Shown: piece by piece, positions 11,112 to 22,972 of the stretch | How the letters are laid out: the number at the start of each line of letters is the position of its first letter | Numbering within the stretch: position 1 is the first letter of the stretch | NCBI GenBank assembly: GCA_030761205.1 | Contig: JAULJL010000021.1 | Span: 11,885,160 to 11,949,159 of the forward strand | Origin: Fremontodendron californicum | Taxonomy: Eukaryota > Streptophyta > Magnoliopsida > Malvales > Malvaceae | Direction: 5' to 3' | Length of the DNA stretch: 64,000 bases | The notes under the pieces: generated by a model | Told to the model about the DNA's origin: nothing | The model's database searches: none | The model's input: the letters and a program-made list of their open reading frames with translations, nothing else | Position numbers and translations under genes: made by a program

Positions 11112-12541
11112 TAAGAATCATTGCTTTGGCAGTAATCTCATGGAGGATCAACTGACTCTTGGACTTGACTTATCACGGTTTTTGAGTCCACCATTTTGAA
11201 ATCCAGATTTCGGCCAACCACAAATTTTTTCGTGCCGGCATCCTCGGTTCTGTACTTTCTTTTCAAGGACTCCCACAGCTCTCTTGCTGTTTTTCATTGG
11301 GCTATACACGTTGTATAACGTGTTGTCCAAGCCGTTGAGAATATAGTTTTTGCATAGGAAGTCAGAATGCTTCCACCGAAGTTACAACTGTATTTGTACA
11401 CACAAATTTCGTGTCAAAAGTATGACAAAGAAAATTGGAGACAAATAAAAAATTTATTTATCAAACTTGAGGTTACAAGCTCTGGATGTTCTTAAAATAA
11501 ATAAATCTTTTGATTCTTTTCTTCTGCAAAACTTTGATCCAAGGATCTTCACGACTTGATCTTGAATCGTTGAGATCTGCTTCAAGGGTCTTCTAGACTT
11601 GATCTTGAAAAACGGGATTGATCTCCTTTCTTCGATGGAACAAGATCGGAGAATAGCTTTTTGAGAAATTTTGAGATCCGCTTCAAGGGTCTTCTAGACT
11701 TGATCTTGAAAAACGGGATTGATCTCCTTTCTTTTGATGAAACAAGATCAAAGAGCAGTTTTCTTAAGAACATGCGCAGTATTCTATCAGCATAACTTTA
11801 ATTCCTACAATTCTTAAGAGAAATCTTCTTGGGATTTTGGAAAGGATTTGGGTCTTCAAAATCTTCTTCTTCTTCTCTTTAGGCTTGCGAATTGTCAAAT
11901 TTGTGTTGAGGGGAGGTCCCTATTTATAGTGGTAGTCAACTAGGTGAAAAAGAGTTCTAAAAGAACTTATCTTACTTATTTATCTCTTAATTAATTTAAT
12001 TTAATTAGAGATAATACCTCCTTATTTATCTCTTAATTAATTTAATTTAATTAGAGATAAAACTTTATTATTTATCTCTTAATTAATTTAATTTAATTAG
12101 AGATAAATAATTATGACACATGAGTGAAATTTGATTAAATAACTCATGAATCCTTGTAATTTGATTGGTCAAGCCATGTGTGCATATTTATTTAACTATA
12201 AAGTAATTAATTATGATATGATAATATCAATTTCACATGGTAATGTATAATTTAATCGACAATTTCTCAATTAAAAGATATTCCAATTGATATGTGGCAA
12301 TTTGTAATTGGTCCAAATTTTTCTCCTTCTACAGTAGTATCGATCTCTCCCTCTTTGAGAGTCAGGGCCTCCTCTTGTAAGAACCGGGCTAGGTTGAAAG
12401 TGGTCAATTAGAACAGCATCTTTTGCTGCCATCATTTGAAGTCCAGACCACTGAACTTCTCGGGCCTCTCACTATGTGTTACATGTAATGGCAGTGGCGC
12501 TACAAGCGCACTCTCATTTACGATAGACCGTTTTGCCATAT
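11112..12541 (-). pseudogene. Copia gag N-terminal half, split by a solo LTR
   Basis: Two gag pieces flank the solo LTR. From 12541 down to 12334 the minus strand reads MAKRSIVNES, HSERPEKFSGLDFK, a stop in place of Arg/Trp, WQQKMLFYLTTFNLARFL and LKEGEIDTT. From 11388 down to 11112 it reads HSDFLCKNYILNGLDNTLYN, ELWESLEKKYRTEDAGTKKF and ILHEITAKAMIL. The next codons (SKSFQTAALIEKLPP) resume beyond the MITE at 10116. Gag would form the element's particles. A small deletion next to the second junction shifts the frame. Confidence 0.82.
11389..12333 (-). mobile_element. Solo LTR (second copia-like family) nested in gag
   Basis: 945 bp beginning TGTAGAAGGAGAAA and ending ACAAATACA on the minus strand, with a TATA box in CCACTATAAATAGGGACC near 11920-11940. 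It carries two internal tandem arrays: a ~109-bp unit twice (about 11575-11770, with AAGGGTCTTCTAGACTTGAT) and a ~50-bp unit three times (about 11965-12110). Gag coding resumes on both sides. The expected 5-bp duplication is not clear (ACAAC versus GTAGT). Confidence 0.75.
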
Positions 12542-12565
12542 GTTATTTAAAATAACAGGATCAAC

Positions 12566-12681
12566 TATATATATATATATATATATATAAACAAACATAT
12601 ATATAATATATATATATATTACAAACATATATATACGTACATACAAACACAATATATATATATATATATATATTTTACGAA

Positions 12682-12723
<42 letters not shown>
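12566..12723. repeat. Interrupted (TA)n microsatellite
   Basis: Long TA runs broken by ACAAACAT words. It lies just upstream, on the minus strand, of the copia gag start. Confidence 0.95.
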
Positions 12724-12726
<3 letters not shown>

Positions 12727-12740
12727 GCTCACCCATTATG

Positions 12741-13869
12741 TGGGTGGATGAAAAAAATAATAATAAAAATTGTTAAAAATAAATTGATTAGTGGATAGTT
12801 TATAGGGTTAATTTAAAAAATATATCATAAAAATAGAATAATTATTAAATGGTTTAATAAAAAAATTATTTAAAAAAAAAAGAAAAAATTTAAAATCGAT
12901 AAGAAATAAATTGTAAAGACACTACAAGTTTAACTGAGGGAAAGGTCTGTCTTTTAGTGACCTGGAGAAGATGGGTGGGGGATGAGGGTTCATTTTAAGT
13001 ATTTAACAGTTTACCAAAAAATGCTTTAGATTAAAATTTTCCTTCATCAGCTAAAACTTGTGTTTTCATGCTCTTTTTGGCACACTTTTCCCCCACTATA
13101 GATCCGTGTGGAATAGCTTTTCAACATTAAAAGTAAAACTAGTTTTAATCTAGGCAAGCTTCCAGGTTAAAAGAAATTGTTGTGACAGAAGGGCTTAGGT
13201 TTTAACATTCTATTTTCTATGTCAAAATCAGTTGAACAATTTGGGTTTTCTTAGGTTCGTACGACACTGCAAATATTTTTGGGAGAAAGGATCAGCAAGG
13301 TAAAAGAAAGGAAAAAGGAATGAGATTAAGTTTATTTCATTAAGGGCAAAGAAAAATGGACAGAACGGGAATGCAGAATTGGGAAAGGGAGGGAAGAGGG
13401 AAGGGGGAAGGGGGAAGAGGAAAGAGGAGAGAATCCTTTTATTTTATTAAAGGTGTATTGATCTTTACAATTTTTTTTAATAATTTTTAATTTTTTTTTA
13501 TTTATTAGATCATTGAACAATTATTATTCAATAGAATGTATGTTTTTTAAATTTACCCTAATTTATATGTATAGAGGTAATTTACCCTAATTTATATGTA
13601 TAGAGGTAATTTTTTTTTAAGTACGTAGTTTTAAAGAAAAAATTGATAAATTTTTAAAAATAAAAATTATATAAAAAAATTAAAAATACATCAATACTCT
13701 TAATATGTTATTATTTAATATAATCATTTAATTGATCATTTTATAATTTCACTAATTAAATTAATATCATTTGATTAAATAACATTAACTCAATCACTCT
13801 TATAAATATATATTACAACATAGTGAAGTAACAGCCAATATATATTCTGCCAACAAATCACGTATTCAC

Positions 13870-13910
<41 letters not shown>

Positions 13911-15374
13911 TAACAACAGTACAGAAAAACACAAATAATCGTAAAAGATTAATATATACCAGTGAGTGATCAGCTAGAGAAAAAAAAAAAAATCAATCTC
14001 GGAGGTAAGGCTAAGGCTAGCCCAAAACGTCGCCACCATTTTTTTTTTTAACAATAATAAAATCCAGGAAAAAGACAAAACATTGTATCAACATCATGAT
14101 GCTACTTTTAATTAAACTAGATAAATTTGAAACATAAGAAAACAAAAGGAATAAAGATAATTTAGAAAAATAATAACTTTTATCTTTATGCGATATTTAA
14201 TATAAAATTAAGAGTTATTCAAATATGATCAATTAGATTCGGTAATTTCAGACACAATATAATTATACGATATGAACATTACATGAGAAAAATAATTAAA
14301 ATACGACATGACACGAAAAATAACATGAACACGACACAAATACACGAACGTATCAAAATCTACATAAAACGAATTATTAACGTGTCAAAATTCATATAAA
14401 TATATAATATCTTGAATACGATTATGACAGGAAAAACAACACGAACATGACAACACGAGATATAAAATTGGACGTTATTTGAATAGCATCAATCAGACTT
14501 GACAATTTCAGACACAACATGATTATACCACGCGAACACAAAATGAAAAAAAATAATTAAAATAAGACACGAAAAATAACATGAACACGACACAAATATA
14601 CGAACGTGTCAAAATCTACATAAAACGAATTATTAACGTGTAAAAATCTATATAAATTTATAATACTTTAAACACACGATAAAATAACACGAACATGTTA
14701 CGAACATATAATTCTTTCTCTAAATTAAATCATTATGACAAATTATGTAAAATATGGGATGAATTGAGACACGACACGAACACACAAAATTTTTTCTAAA
14801 TTGAATCACCGTGACAAACTATGCAAAATATTTGGATGAATTGAAACACGACATAAACACATGAAAAAAATAATTAAAATACGATACTACGCGACACGAA
14901 AATAACATGAACACAATAAAAATACACGAATGTGTCAAAATCTACATAAAACGAATTATTAATATGTAAAAATTTATATAAATTTGTAATAAATTGAATA
15001 CACGAAAAAAATAACACGGATACGAAAAATAATATGATTACGAACGAATACCTAAACGTGTCAAAATTTACATAAAATGAATTATTAACATGTAAAAATT
15101 ATATAAATTTGTAATATTTTGAACACACGAAAAAGTAACACGACACTAATAAGCGAACGTGTCAAAATCTACATAAAACAAATTATTAACTTGTAAAAAT
15201 TATACAAATTTATAATATTTTGAACAAAAAAAATAATACGAACACAAAAACGACACAAACACACAATTTTTTCTCCATCCTTTATTTTTTCTTTATTCCC
15301 TCTTTTTTTTTTTCCTTTCTTTCTTTCATTTTTCATTAAAATTGAAAATACTCAAATTAACCCCCAACCCCTTA
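12741..15374. other. Inserted AT-rich DNA within the copia 5' internal region
   Basis: No gene seen. Contains a purine-rich patch at 13300-13430, a 28-bp duplication (ACCCTAATTTATATGTATAG, about 13555-13610), a (TA)n run at 13872-13908, and a decayed array at 14180-15260. In the array the phrase CAAAATCTACATAAAACGAA recurs about five times between ACACGAAAAATAACA words. That array resembles, in reverse orientation, the 'TTCGTGTATTCGTGTCG' repeats elsewhere in the window. Confidence 0.5.
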
Positions 15375-16599
15375 GAAGGCGTTTGGTATGATGGAAAGTG
15401 ATCACTTTTCATGGAAAGTAATTGGAGGAAATGTGATTCCCATATTGGGTATGCTAAAAACTGCTTACTTTCCTATGAATGTAATTTTTCTTGGAAAGTT
15501 ATTTTTTCACAAGTATTGGAATGTGATTCCCATGAGAAATTGTGGGAAAGTAACTTACCTATGTAGTTGAAAAATTAAAAAAATGTTAAGATAAAATTAT
15601 CCTCTTTCTATCTGATTTAAAATTATCAATTGAAATATTATTTTAAAATATTTAGTACAAATATTTATTAATAATAAATATTATTAAAATATTTAAATAA
15701 TATTTAATTTGCATCCAGCTTTTTAATTTCTAATTACTTGAGAGTAACTTCAAAATTTTATTATTAACAAATTTTTTTATCATAAAAGTAACTCAAATTA
15801 CTAACTGAAATATTATTTTTAAATATTTAATACAAATGTTTGTTAATAATAAATATCAGTGAAATATTTAAATAATATTTAATTTTCATACAGCCTTTTA
15901 ACTTTTCAACTACATAAAAGTAATTTCGAAAATTTATTATTAACAAATATTTTTATCATAAAAATAACTCAAATTATCAATTAAAATATTATTTTTAAAT
16001 ATTTAGTACAAATATTTGTTAATAATAAATATCATTAAAATATTTAATTAATATTCAATTTGCATATAGTCTTTTAATTTTTCAATTACATGAGAGTAAT
16101 TTCAAAATTTTATTATTAACAAATATTTTTTTATCATAAAAATAACTCAAATTACCAATTAAAATATTATTTTTAAATATTTAGTACAAATGTTTGTTAA
16201 TAATAAATATCATTAAAATATTTAAATAATATTTAATTTGCATCCAGTCTTTTAATTTTTTAACTACATGAGAGTAATTTCGAAAATTTATTATTAATAA
16301 ATATTTTTTATCCTAAAAGTAACTCAAATTATCAATTAAAATATTATTTTTAAATATTTAGTACAAATATTTGTTAATATTAAATATCATTGAAAATTTT
16401 TAAAATTAATAAAATTTACATTTTTTTGATAAGGGTAATTTCGAGAATTACCATCACATTTCTAGGATTTTAATTAGCACTTTTTCATGTATATCAAACG
16501 CTGCAAAATTACATTCTCAAGAATCACATTCCTAAGAATCACATTCTTAAAAATAATATTTTATAAAATATGATTCCTGAAAAAATACCAAACGTCCCC
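15375..16599. mobile_element. PIF/Harbinger-type MITE, copy 2
   Basis: 1225 bp, ends GAAGGCGTTTGGTATGATGG and AATACCAAACGTCCCC, flanked by TTA duplications (15372-15374, 16600-16602). Same interior as copy 1, but with about five of the ~176-bp units (starts near 15617, 15795, 15973, 16148, 16325). Confidence 0.87.
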
Positions 16600-16614
16600 T
16601 TAATGCCTATGCTT

Positions 16615-16678
16615 AGTTATCCCCTAAGCAATGACTCAAAATTTCCAATTGAGCTTTCTCATTGCTTAGGGAATAACT
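16615..16678. repeat. Inverted repeat able to form a long hairpin
   Basis: Arms AGTTATCCCCTAAGCAATGA (16615-16634) and TCATTGCTTAGGGAATAACT (16659-16678) are complementary at 19 of 20 positions. An inner CTCAA/TTGAG pair lies in the loop. Confidence 0.7.
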
Positions 16679-16699
16679 TTTATAATTAGTATAAATTAT

Positions 16700-17200
16700 A
16701 TTATATATTAAACTTTAAAAACCAAATACTTCAAAAACACCTAAAAGATTTTCATAGCCGAAATACCAAGAAAACACCTTAAAAAATGACTTCCATTACT
16801 GTGTGCAAATCTATAACCAGTATAATAAAGATCAAATACCCAAAAAGACAAAGACCAAAATACCCCAAAAACAGCTAGAAGAATCCCATAACTTAAATAC
16901 CCACAAAACACCTTAAAAAAATGAGGAATGCCATTGCTGTCTTGTCATGAGGACATAGATTCAATTTCTCTAATCAAAGCTTTATATTGATTATGGGGAT
17001 AGTTTTTAATTATTGTAATAGATATATTAAGTACTATGAAATGTAACAATATATATATAGAACAAAAAAGCACCACACTATATATATTATAAATATATAT
17101 ATATATATATGCAAAGACTAAGTAACAGCAACCTAATATATATATATATATCAATGACAGTAATGAAATAAACTATTAAAAATACTAACCGTCTTAAGAA
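16700..17200. other. AT-rich filler with an imperfect ~120-bp tandem duplication
   Basis: Two related stretches (about 16748-16800 and 16880-16935) share AAAACACCTTAAAAAAATGA followed by CCATTACTG/CCATTGCTG. TA runs occur at 17050-17150. No coding sequence and no primer-binding site next to the LTR. Confidence 0.45.
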
Positions 17201-18209
17201 TGTACGGAATATTGTAGGCACTTTAGTGATTATTTCATTACTGCATATATATATATATATATATATATAAACAAATGTGAACAGAATATATAAATTCGAC
17301 ATATCAGAATATATATTTACAAATACTCAAATATGAATATAAGGACACTCACAGTTTTAGTAAAACAAAAATTAAAAAATCAAGTCAAGGTCAAACCTCT
17401 GACCTTAAGAGGATTGTTGCCTGTCTTTCAGGTGCTTACAGTGTAATGCAATTCGTCTCCCAAGCCTCATTGATTACGTTGCTATCGAGAATACACTCGT
17501 AGCAATACACCGAACCAAAAAGATGGTACAAATCTCTCTCACGCAAAGAATAAAACATTTCGGAATTTTTTCTCTATTAAAAACATACACTGATCTCGAG
17601 TTTATATAGAAAATTAGAAACCTGTTCGGACAAGACACACTATTTGAAAAAACCGTTTGGACAAAAGTTGTGTCATTAAGAAAAAGAACCAAACGGTTCG
17701 GTCTGGTCCGAACAGACATGTCTCAATCAGACAAGTCTCTTGGTTGGAGGATGCTGAACCGATTCGGTTTAGACCGAATAAACATGTCGGTTGGGCAGTA
17801 AAAAATTAATTACTGACCCAAACCCGACCCAGTCCAAGCCGGGCTTGATGACCCAAACCCGACCCAGTCCAAGCCGGGCTTGACATGCGTGTGTGTGATA
17901 GCCCAAGTTCGTGTAGGTTCTCACCCTTCACAAAAATTTGGATGTCCTTTGGGGTCCAACCTAACATGGAACACTAGCCTATATATACAACAAGCTAAAG
18001 CCATTCTTTGTTCTATGTGGGACTGATTACCATACACAACATCAATCAACTTCTTCCTTTTCAAGTGGGTACCATGAGATTAATTTATCATTCAAATATA
18101 ATATTAATTGTGTACATAAAATATATATCGTATATCTACTTATAACAACTTACGTATTGATATACATATTTTATATTTATACATTTAAAATAATCATTAA
18201 TATCCAACA
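17201..18209 (-). repeat. 5' LTR of the copia element
   Basis: About 1009 bp, homologous throughout to 6407-7377. It starts TGTTGGATATT on the minus strand and ends at a mutated TGTACGG (+ strand 17201-17207), where the partner has TGTTGGG. It includes an internal duplication of ~38 bp near 17810-17880 (GACCCAAACCCGACCCAGTC twice) and a longer AT microsatellite, which explain its greater length. Confidence 0.82.
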
Positions 18210-18264
18210 ATTGATACCATATCCTGTCCGAACCCGGCTTGGTCATGGACATCTCATTGGATAT

Positions 18265-19041
18265 TCTATCCGACAATTAAAAATGGAATTTGAACCGTCA
18301 TAAGATCTTCTTGATCTTGGGGTTCTCTTTTATTTTATTTTATTTTTATAATAAATTGCAATATTAAGAAAAACTTAAAAACATGTGGGGCCATTACCCA
18401 TCAAACTCTCACATGCATGAAGGAAAAGAAAGGCAACGAAAGGGGAAGAAAAAGAGAGTCAGATCACTTTCATTGCTTTGCAACTCCAAAACCGCGTCGT
18501 TGCACAATTACAAATAATCTTATGACATTTTTTTTTTCTTTCATAAGTTATATATGATTGCAATTTGTAAGTTATATAATAAAAAATAATCCTAACCCAC
18601 CTAGAGGTGGTAATTGACTATCTTTGGATCGATTCGGATTGGTCTATTTTCGAGTTTAAATTATTTCAGATTCAAACAATTTTGAATTTGATTATTTTGG
18701 ATTCTAATCATTATGAATTCAAAACATTTTGAAGTCAAATCATTTTGGGAATCAATTTTGAATTAATTATCGTTTGTATATTTTCAAATTAAATTTGAGA
18801 TTTGGATCGGATCGATCTCAAATTTTAAATCAATGCAGTTTCGAGTTAATTTATCAAATTAATTTTTTTTTTTTATCAAAACTATAGGTAAATTGGAGTA
18901 GCAATTGACTTAAGGTAATTTATCAAAACTAGCTTGAGAAGCTAAAGTTAAGGTAGGTTATCAACTATGCAATTTAAAATAAAATGAAATCAATCAAAGT
19001 AATAGAATTTATAATAACAATTTCTTCCAATAAATTATAAT
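18265..19041. other. Intergenic AT-rich DNA
   Basis: No gene recognised. A decayed repeat with GGATCGATTCGGATTGG-type words lies near 18605-18860. Confidence 0.35.
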
Positions 19042-19555
19042 TAGGGATGACAAAATCCGTCCTTAAGTCGATTTGATAGGGACAAATTTTTTTATTTAAA
19101 AATTGGGAATCAGACGCGTTGAGTCAAGTTTGAAAATAAAAACAATTGGGATCGATGTCGGAGTCTAGTTTAGATGCTTGTCCTATATCCGTCCTAGGAT
19201 ATAATTAAAAATAATATCTTTTATTTTTATTTAGTTACGTATTGTTAAATATATGTATATTTATGTTGATAAATTTATTATTTACTACTAATTAGAATGA
19301 GTAATTTAATAATATAATATATTTAAAAGTAATTAAAATATAGTTTATAACTAAAAATAAAAAATGTCATCAAAATTATAATAAAAAATACATAAAAATA
19401 AATTAAAGGTTACAAATATTTTTTTTGCATTGAGATCGAATAATAAAAAGAATAATCCAAAATTGAAACCAAATAAATTCAGAATAAAAATATATAAAAA
19501 TGAATCAAATTCACGGCATGCAAAAATCCGTCCACTCGCTCTGTTGTCATCCCTA
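19042..19555. mobile_element. hAT-like MITE (TAGGGATGACAA termini)
   Basis: Ends TAGGGATGACAAAATCCGTC and TTGTCATCCCTA are inverted repeats. Flanking 8-mers ATTATAAT and ACTATAAG agree at six of eight positions, consistent with a worn 8-bp hAT duplication. 514 bp, no transposase. Confidence 0.7.
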
Positions 19556-22500
19556 ACTATAAGCAATTTATCTACTAAAATTAAGTTAAGTCACATTATC
19601 TCTCAACCAAAATATAATCAAATTTAAATAATTTATTAATTTTTACAATTAGTTCATCAACTATAAACAATTAGATAGAGATTGATCATATACTCATTAA
19701 GACTCCAAAGAAAGGATATTTTATGTCCGTTCACATCCCTAAATGATAAAAAGTTAGTTGATCAATGCTCATTAAAATGATTATTTTTTTTGTTAACAAG
19801 TATTTTAAAGATATTTTTTAAAATTTTTATATATATATTAATATTTTTATACAAAAAGTATGAACAAAATTATCAATTATTATATTTAATATAAAATTAT
19901 TATTATAAATAATATATTAATTAATTTTAAAGAGTATTCATTAATAAATTTTTTAAAAAATAAACTAATGAATTAAAAAAAATAATTACATGCCAAAAAT
20001 TGAATGAATTGATAATTATATATTAACAAAAAAAAAATGTTTTATATAATCTTTTCTCCGCAATCCTCAATATTATACCATGTTAAACTCTGGTTTTTTG
20101 TTTGAAATTGATTGAATAAACAATTGAAAATACAACTTTTCTAGGTTGTAGTGTGTCAAAATTTGATTGCACCCCCCAAAAAAAACCCATAAAAAATCTA
20201 AGAAGGATGAAAGTAACCCCAAAGGCAAATACATGTGTAGATGTGAGCGTGGGATGTGCACCATAATTTTAAGTAGAAGGGTGAGGACCCACACGTTAAC
20301 ATGGGTTTAGGACTTTAGGGTTAGGCTAATAAAATATAAATTTAACAATTTATGCATTTATATTATGTTTTATTATTTTTATCAAAATTATACTTAAAAT
20401 TTTATATATTTATATAAATTCTGACATATTAATCATTTGTATTATATAAATTTTGATAAATTCATATATTCATATCGTGTTTATTTTTTATATTATATTA
20501 TATTTTATATCATATTTTAATTATTTTTAATATTATATTTATATCATATAATCGTATCGTATTTAAAATTATCGTATCTAATAAAATTGAGATCGGTCAA
20601 AATGAAAGCCTTTGATTGGTAAACTTTTTTTTTTTTTTTTTTCGCCTTTAAAGGGATATCCTTGTTGTCCAAAAGGCGATTCATGTGTAGTTTGAGGACC
20701 CTACCATTTATTTTTTATTTTTAATCAAAATTTTGGTGGAGACTTTTGAAAATGTTAGGGAATGAAAATTAAAAAATACCAATGTACACATAATTCTCGA
20801 CTATGTTATTCAAATTTTTTATTTTTTTTAAAAATATTCGTATTCAATATTTATATTCAACACATTTGGATATGATTACAAAAGTATGATCCTCCAAATA
20901 TATAAAAAAAATAAAAAATTGAATATATCTCTGTCGAACATAGATACATATTCAACACTCATCCGAATCTAAATAGCGGACATTCTCGAAATAATTTCTT
21001 GTTGGTTGAGAAAAGAAAAAGAGATATTGCAGGAGGGGAGGGGGTGTTTGAATTTGGTCTTTGAAATACAACAAATCTTGACAAATCATGGTGAGGTTTC
21101 ATTGTCAAAATTTTAATTGGACTATCCTATTTTTTTAAAATATAATAATGCTAAAAAAAATAAAAAGTTTTGTCCTTAATTGAAAATTTTCCTATTGATG
21201 TTGCAAATGAGAATGTATTTATGTTGAACATTAAATTTCATGATGGGGAATGGTTGTCTCTAAACATACGCGTGGGCTCACATAGTCACATGTAGGGTTG
21301 AGATATATGTTGATATTTATTATGATGGGATTTGGGATCTATATTTAGTTATTGTACATAAATAGTTGAATTCAACTTTGTTTATATGCAATTCTTTTTT
21401 AATAAAAGGAAAATAACATGATTTATTTGGAATTATACTTGAGTTGTAAGCATAGCTATTAAACCCGAATCGATTTTATATTTGAATTGTTTATGCAATT
21501 GATCTGAAAAAGATGAATTGACTTATCCGATTTATGAAAAAACTTGTAATTCGTTGAGTTTTAAATGTTACTTTGCAAAATCATTACCCAATTTAATTTT
21601 TATATATTCCTTTCATATTTTTCACTAAAAAAGAATTTTTTTTAAAAGAGGTTAACAATAAAAACTAAAAATGTTAAAAAATTATAAGCTTAGCTTTCTT
21701 TGTAATTTTTTAAATGATGATGAATAATTTTAATTCTTATATCGTAATTTTTAATATATATAATTAAGAAAAAAATTATATAATATAATTTTATTATAAT
21801 ATTTTAAAATATTTTTAACCATTTAACCCGAGACTTGAAACTATAAAAATTATGTACGGTTTAATTATGATAACTATGGTTGTAAGTACATTTTATAAAA
21901 CTTAATTCATGCTATAAAACTTTATATATCTATAAATAAATAAATAAATAAATAAATATGGAAACATGAAGTGGTGTAGTGTCTAAAGATATTGATTAAA
22001 ATTTATATTTAAAAAGAATTGTAATTAATTTATTTTTTTTATCTTGAATTTGATGAAAATAATACATAAAATGCAAAAACTTTCTTAAATATTTTTATTA
22101 TTAATAATCGATGTCTATTAGCACCCCTTAATTAGACAATTTTACTTTTGTAATAAAATTTACTTATATGTGGGCTTTATGCCCTTTATCTGCTTGCTCA
22201 CATATTTATACTAAAAAAATTAAAAATATGAGTAATTATTATACCTGTTTAAAGGTTGGACTATCCGTCTTGCCTGGTTCAAATTGGGTCGAACATGAGT
22301 AAGAAATTTTATAATTCGGACCGATCCGACCTGAATTACTATTTATTAAATAAAAATATATATTTTAATTTAATTATAAAATATATAAATATTAATATAA
22401 AAATAATTTTTTAAAATTTTTAAATATTATTTAAATAGTAAAACGGGCTTTTGGACTGATCCAAATTCGGTCCGAAACGAATTTGAATAAAAAAAAATTC

Positions 22501-22972
22501 GAGTCACGACCTGATCCGACTTATGAACAGATCTAATAATGATACCATTGTCATAAAAGAAATGCTAGAAGGGAATGTTATCCACAAACCTCAGTAAAAC
22601 AATTTTTTACAAAAATGATGGAACATGAGAAGATCACAATGCCATAAGTTAACAATCATATCTCTTTATCTCCTCATACTTAAGATTAGAAGAAGTGTGA
22701 AAGATTACATATAGATAATGGAGTAATTTTAATTTAAATCCATTACTTTATTTTACAATAATATATTTTAAAGAAGTATAAAAAGGAAAGTCTCATTTCT
22801 TCATATAATATTAGTAATTACTCTCTATATTTTAAAAAATCCAACATTCTTTATTGCCAAACATTCTTAGATACCATATCCAAATTATATGATAAATTGT
22901 AAATAAAGTTTTCAAACTTCACAAACGAAATTATCAAAATGACACATAGCTTTAAGTATATTAAAAATGTAA
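19556..22972. other. Intergenic AT-rich DNA with small repeats
   Basis: No gene seen. Contains a decayed 'CGTATCGTG..' repeat at about 20330-20590, a GCTATGTTACTC-family MITE (20801-20977), an (AAAT)n run at about 21926-21958, and a decayed relative of the TAGACCTGCTC element at about 22250-22545. Confidence 0.4.
20801..20977. mobile_element. MITE of the GCTATGTTACTC family
   Basis: Begins CTATGTTATTCAAATTTTTT, ends ATCCGAATCTAAATAG, and contains TATGATCCTCCAAATATAT, like the 40360-40543 element. Confidence 0.65.

Larger units (their letters stand above)
6407..18209 (-). mobile_element. Ty1/copia LTR retrotransposon, decayed and nested
   Basis: Copy-and-paste element lying on the minus strand. 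Both LTRs are present (3' LTR 6407-7377, 5' LTR 17201-18209). Flanking bases GTTGA (6402-6406) and ATTGA (18210-18214) are a near-perfect 5-bp duplication, and the disrupted host repeat resumes directly after it. Domains in minus-strand order are gag, zinc knuckle, protease, integrase and RNase H, which is the copia order. The purine-rich GTGTTTGGGAT abutting the 3' LTR is a plausible polypurine tract. No primer-binding site is seen beside the 5' LTR. Reverse transcriptase is almost wholly absent, so the element is dead. Confidence 0.82.
5916..18255. mobile_element. Mutator-like element copy 2, split by the copia insertion
   Basis: Flanked by a perfect 9-bp duplication ATTGGATAT at 5907-5915 and 18256-18264. 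The left part (5916-6406) matches copy 1 and the 43.5-kb copy up to AATATGATGTTGA. The remaining right end, TTGATACCATATCCTGTCCG to GGTCATGGACATCT, is found only after the second copia LTR at 18210-18255. It aligns with the end of the 43.5-kb copy (TTGATACCATACTTAAGTCC). Without the copia insertion the element is ~0.54 kb. Assignment to Mutator-like rests on the 9-bp duplication; no transposase is present. Confidence 0.8.

Noticed and set aside
11389..12333. Considered as the 5' LTR of the copia element
   Set aside because: It does not match the 3' LTR at 6407-7377, and gag coding continues on its far side (12334-12541), so it is a nested solo LTR of another family.
12518..12736. Open frame encoding runs of Tyr-Ile
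   Set aside because: Pure translation of a TA microsatellite.
14180..15260. Recurring CAAAATCTACATAAAACGAA words considered as a CRISPR-like or regular satellite array
   Set aside because: Spacing is irregular, units are diverged, and the context is plant repetitive DNA related to dispersed TIR repeats.
18210..18230. TTGATACCAT beside an LTR resembling a primer-binding site (TGGTATCA on the minus strand)
   Set aside because: It lies outside the element on the wrong side of the 5' LTR, and it is fully explained as the displaced end of the Mutator-like repeat.
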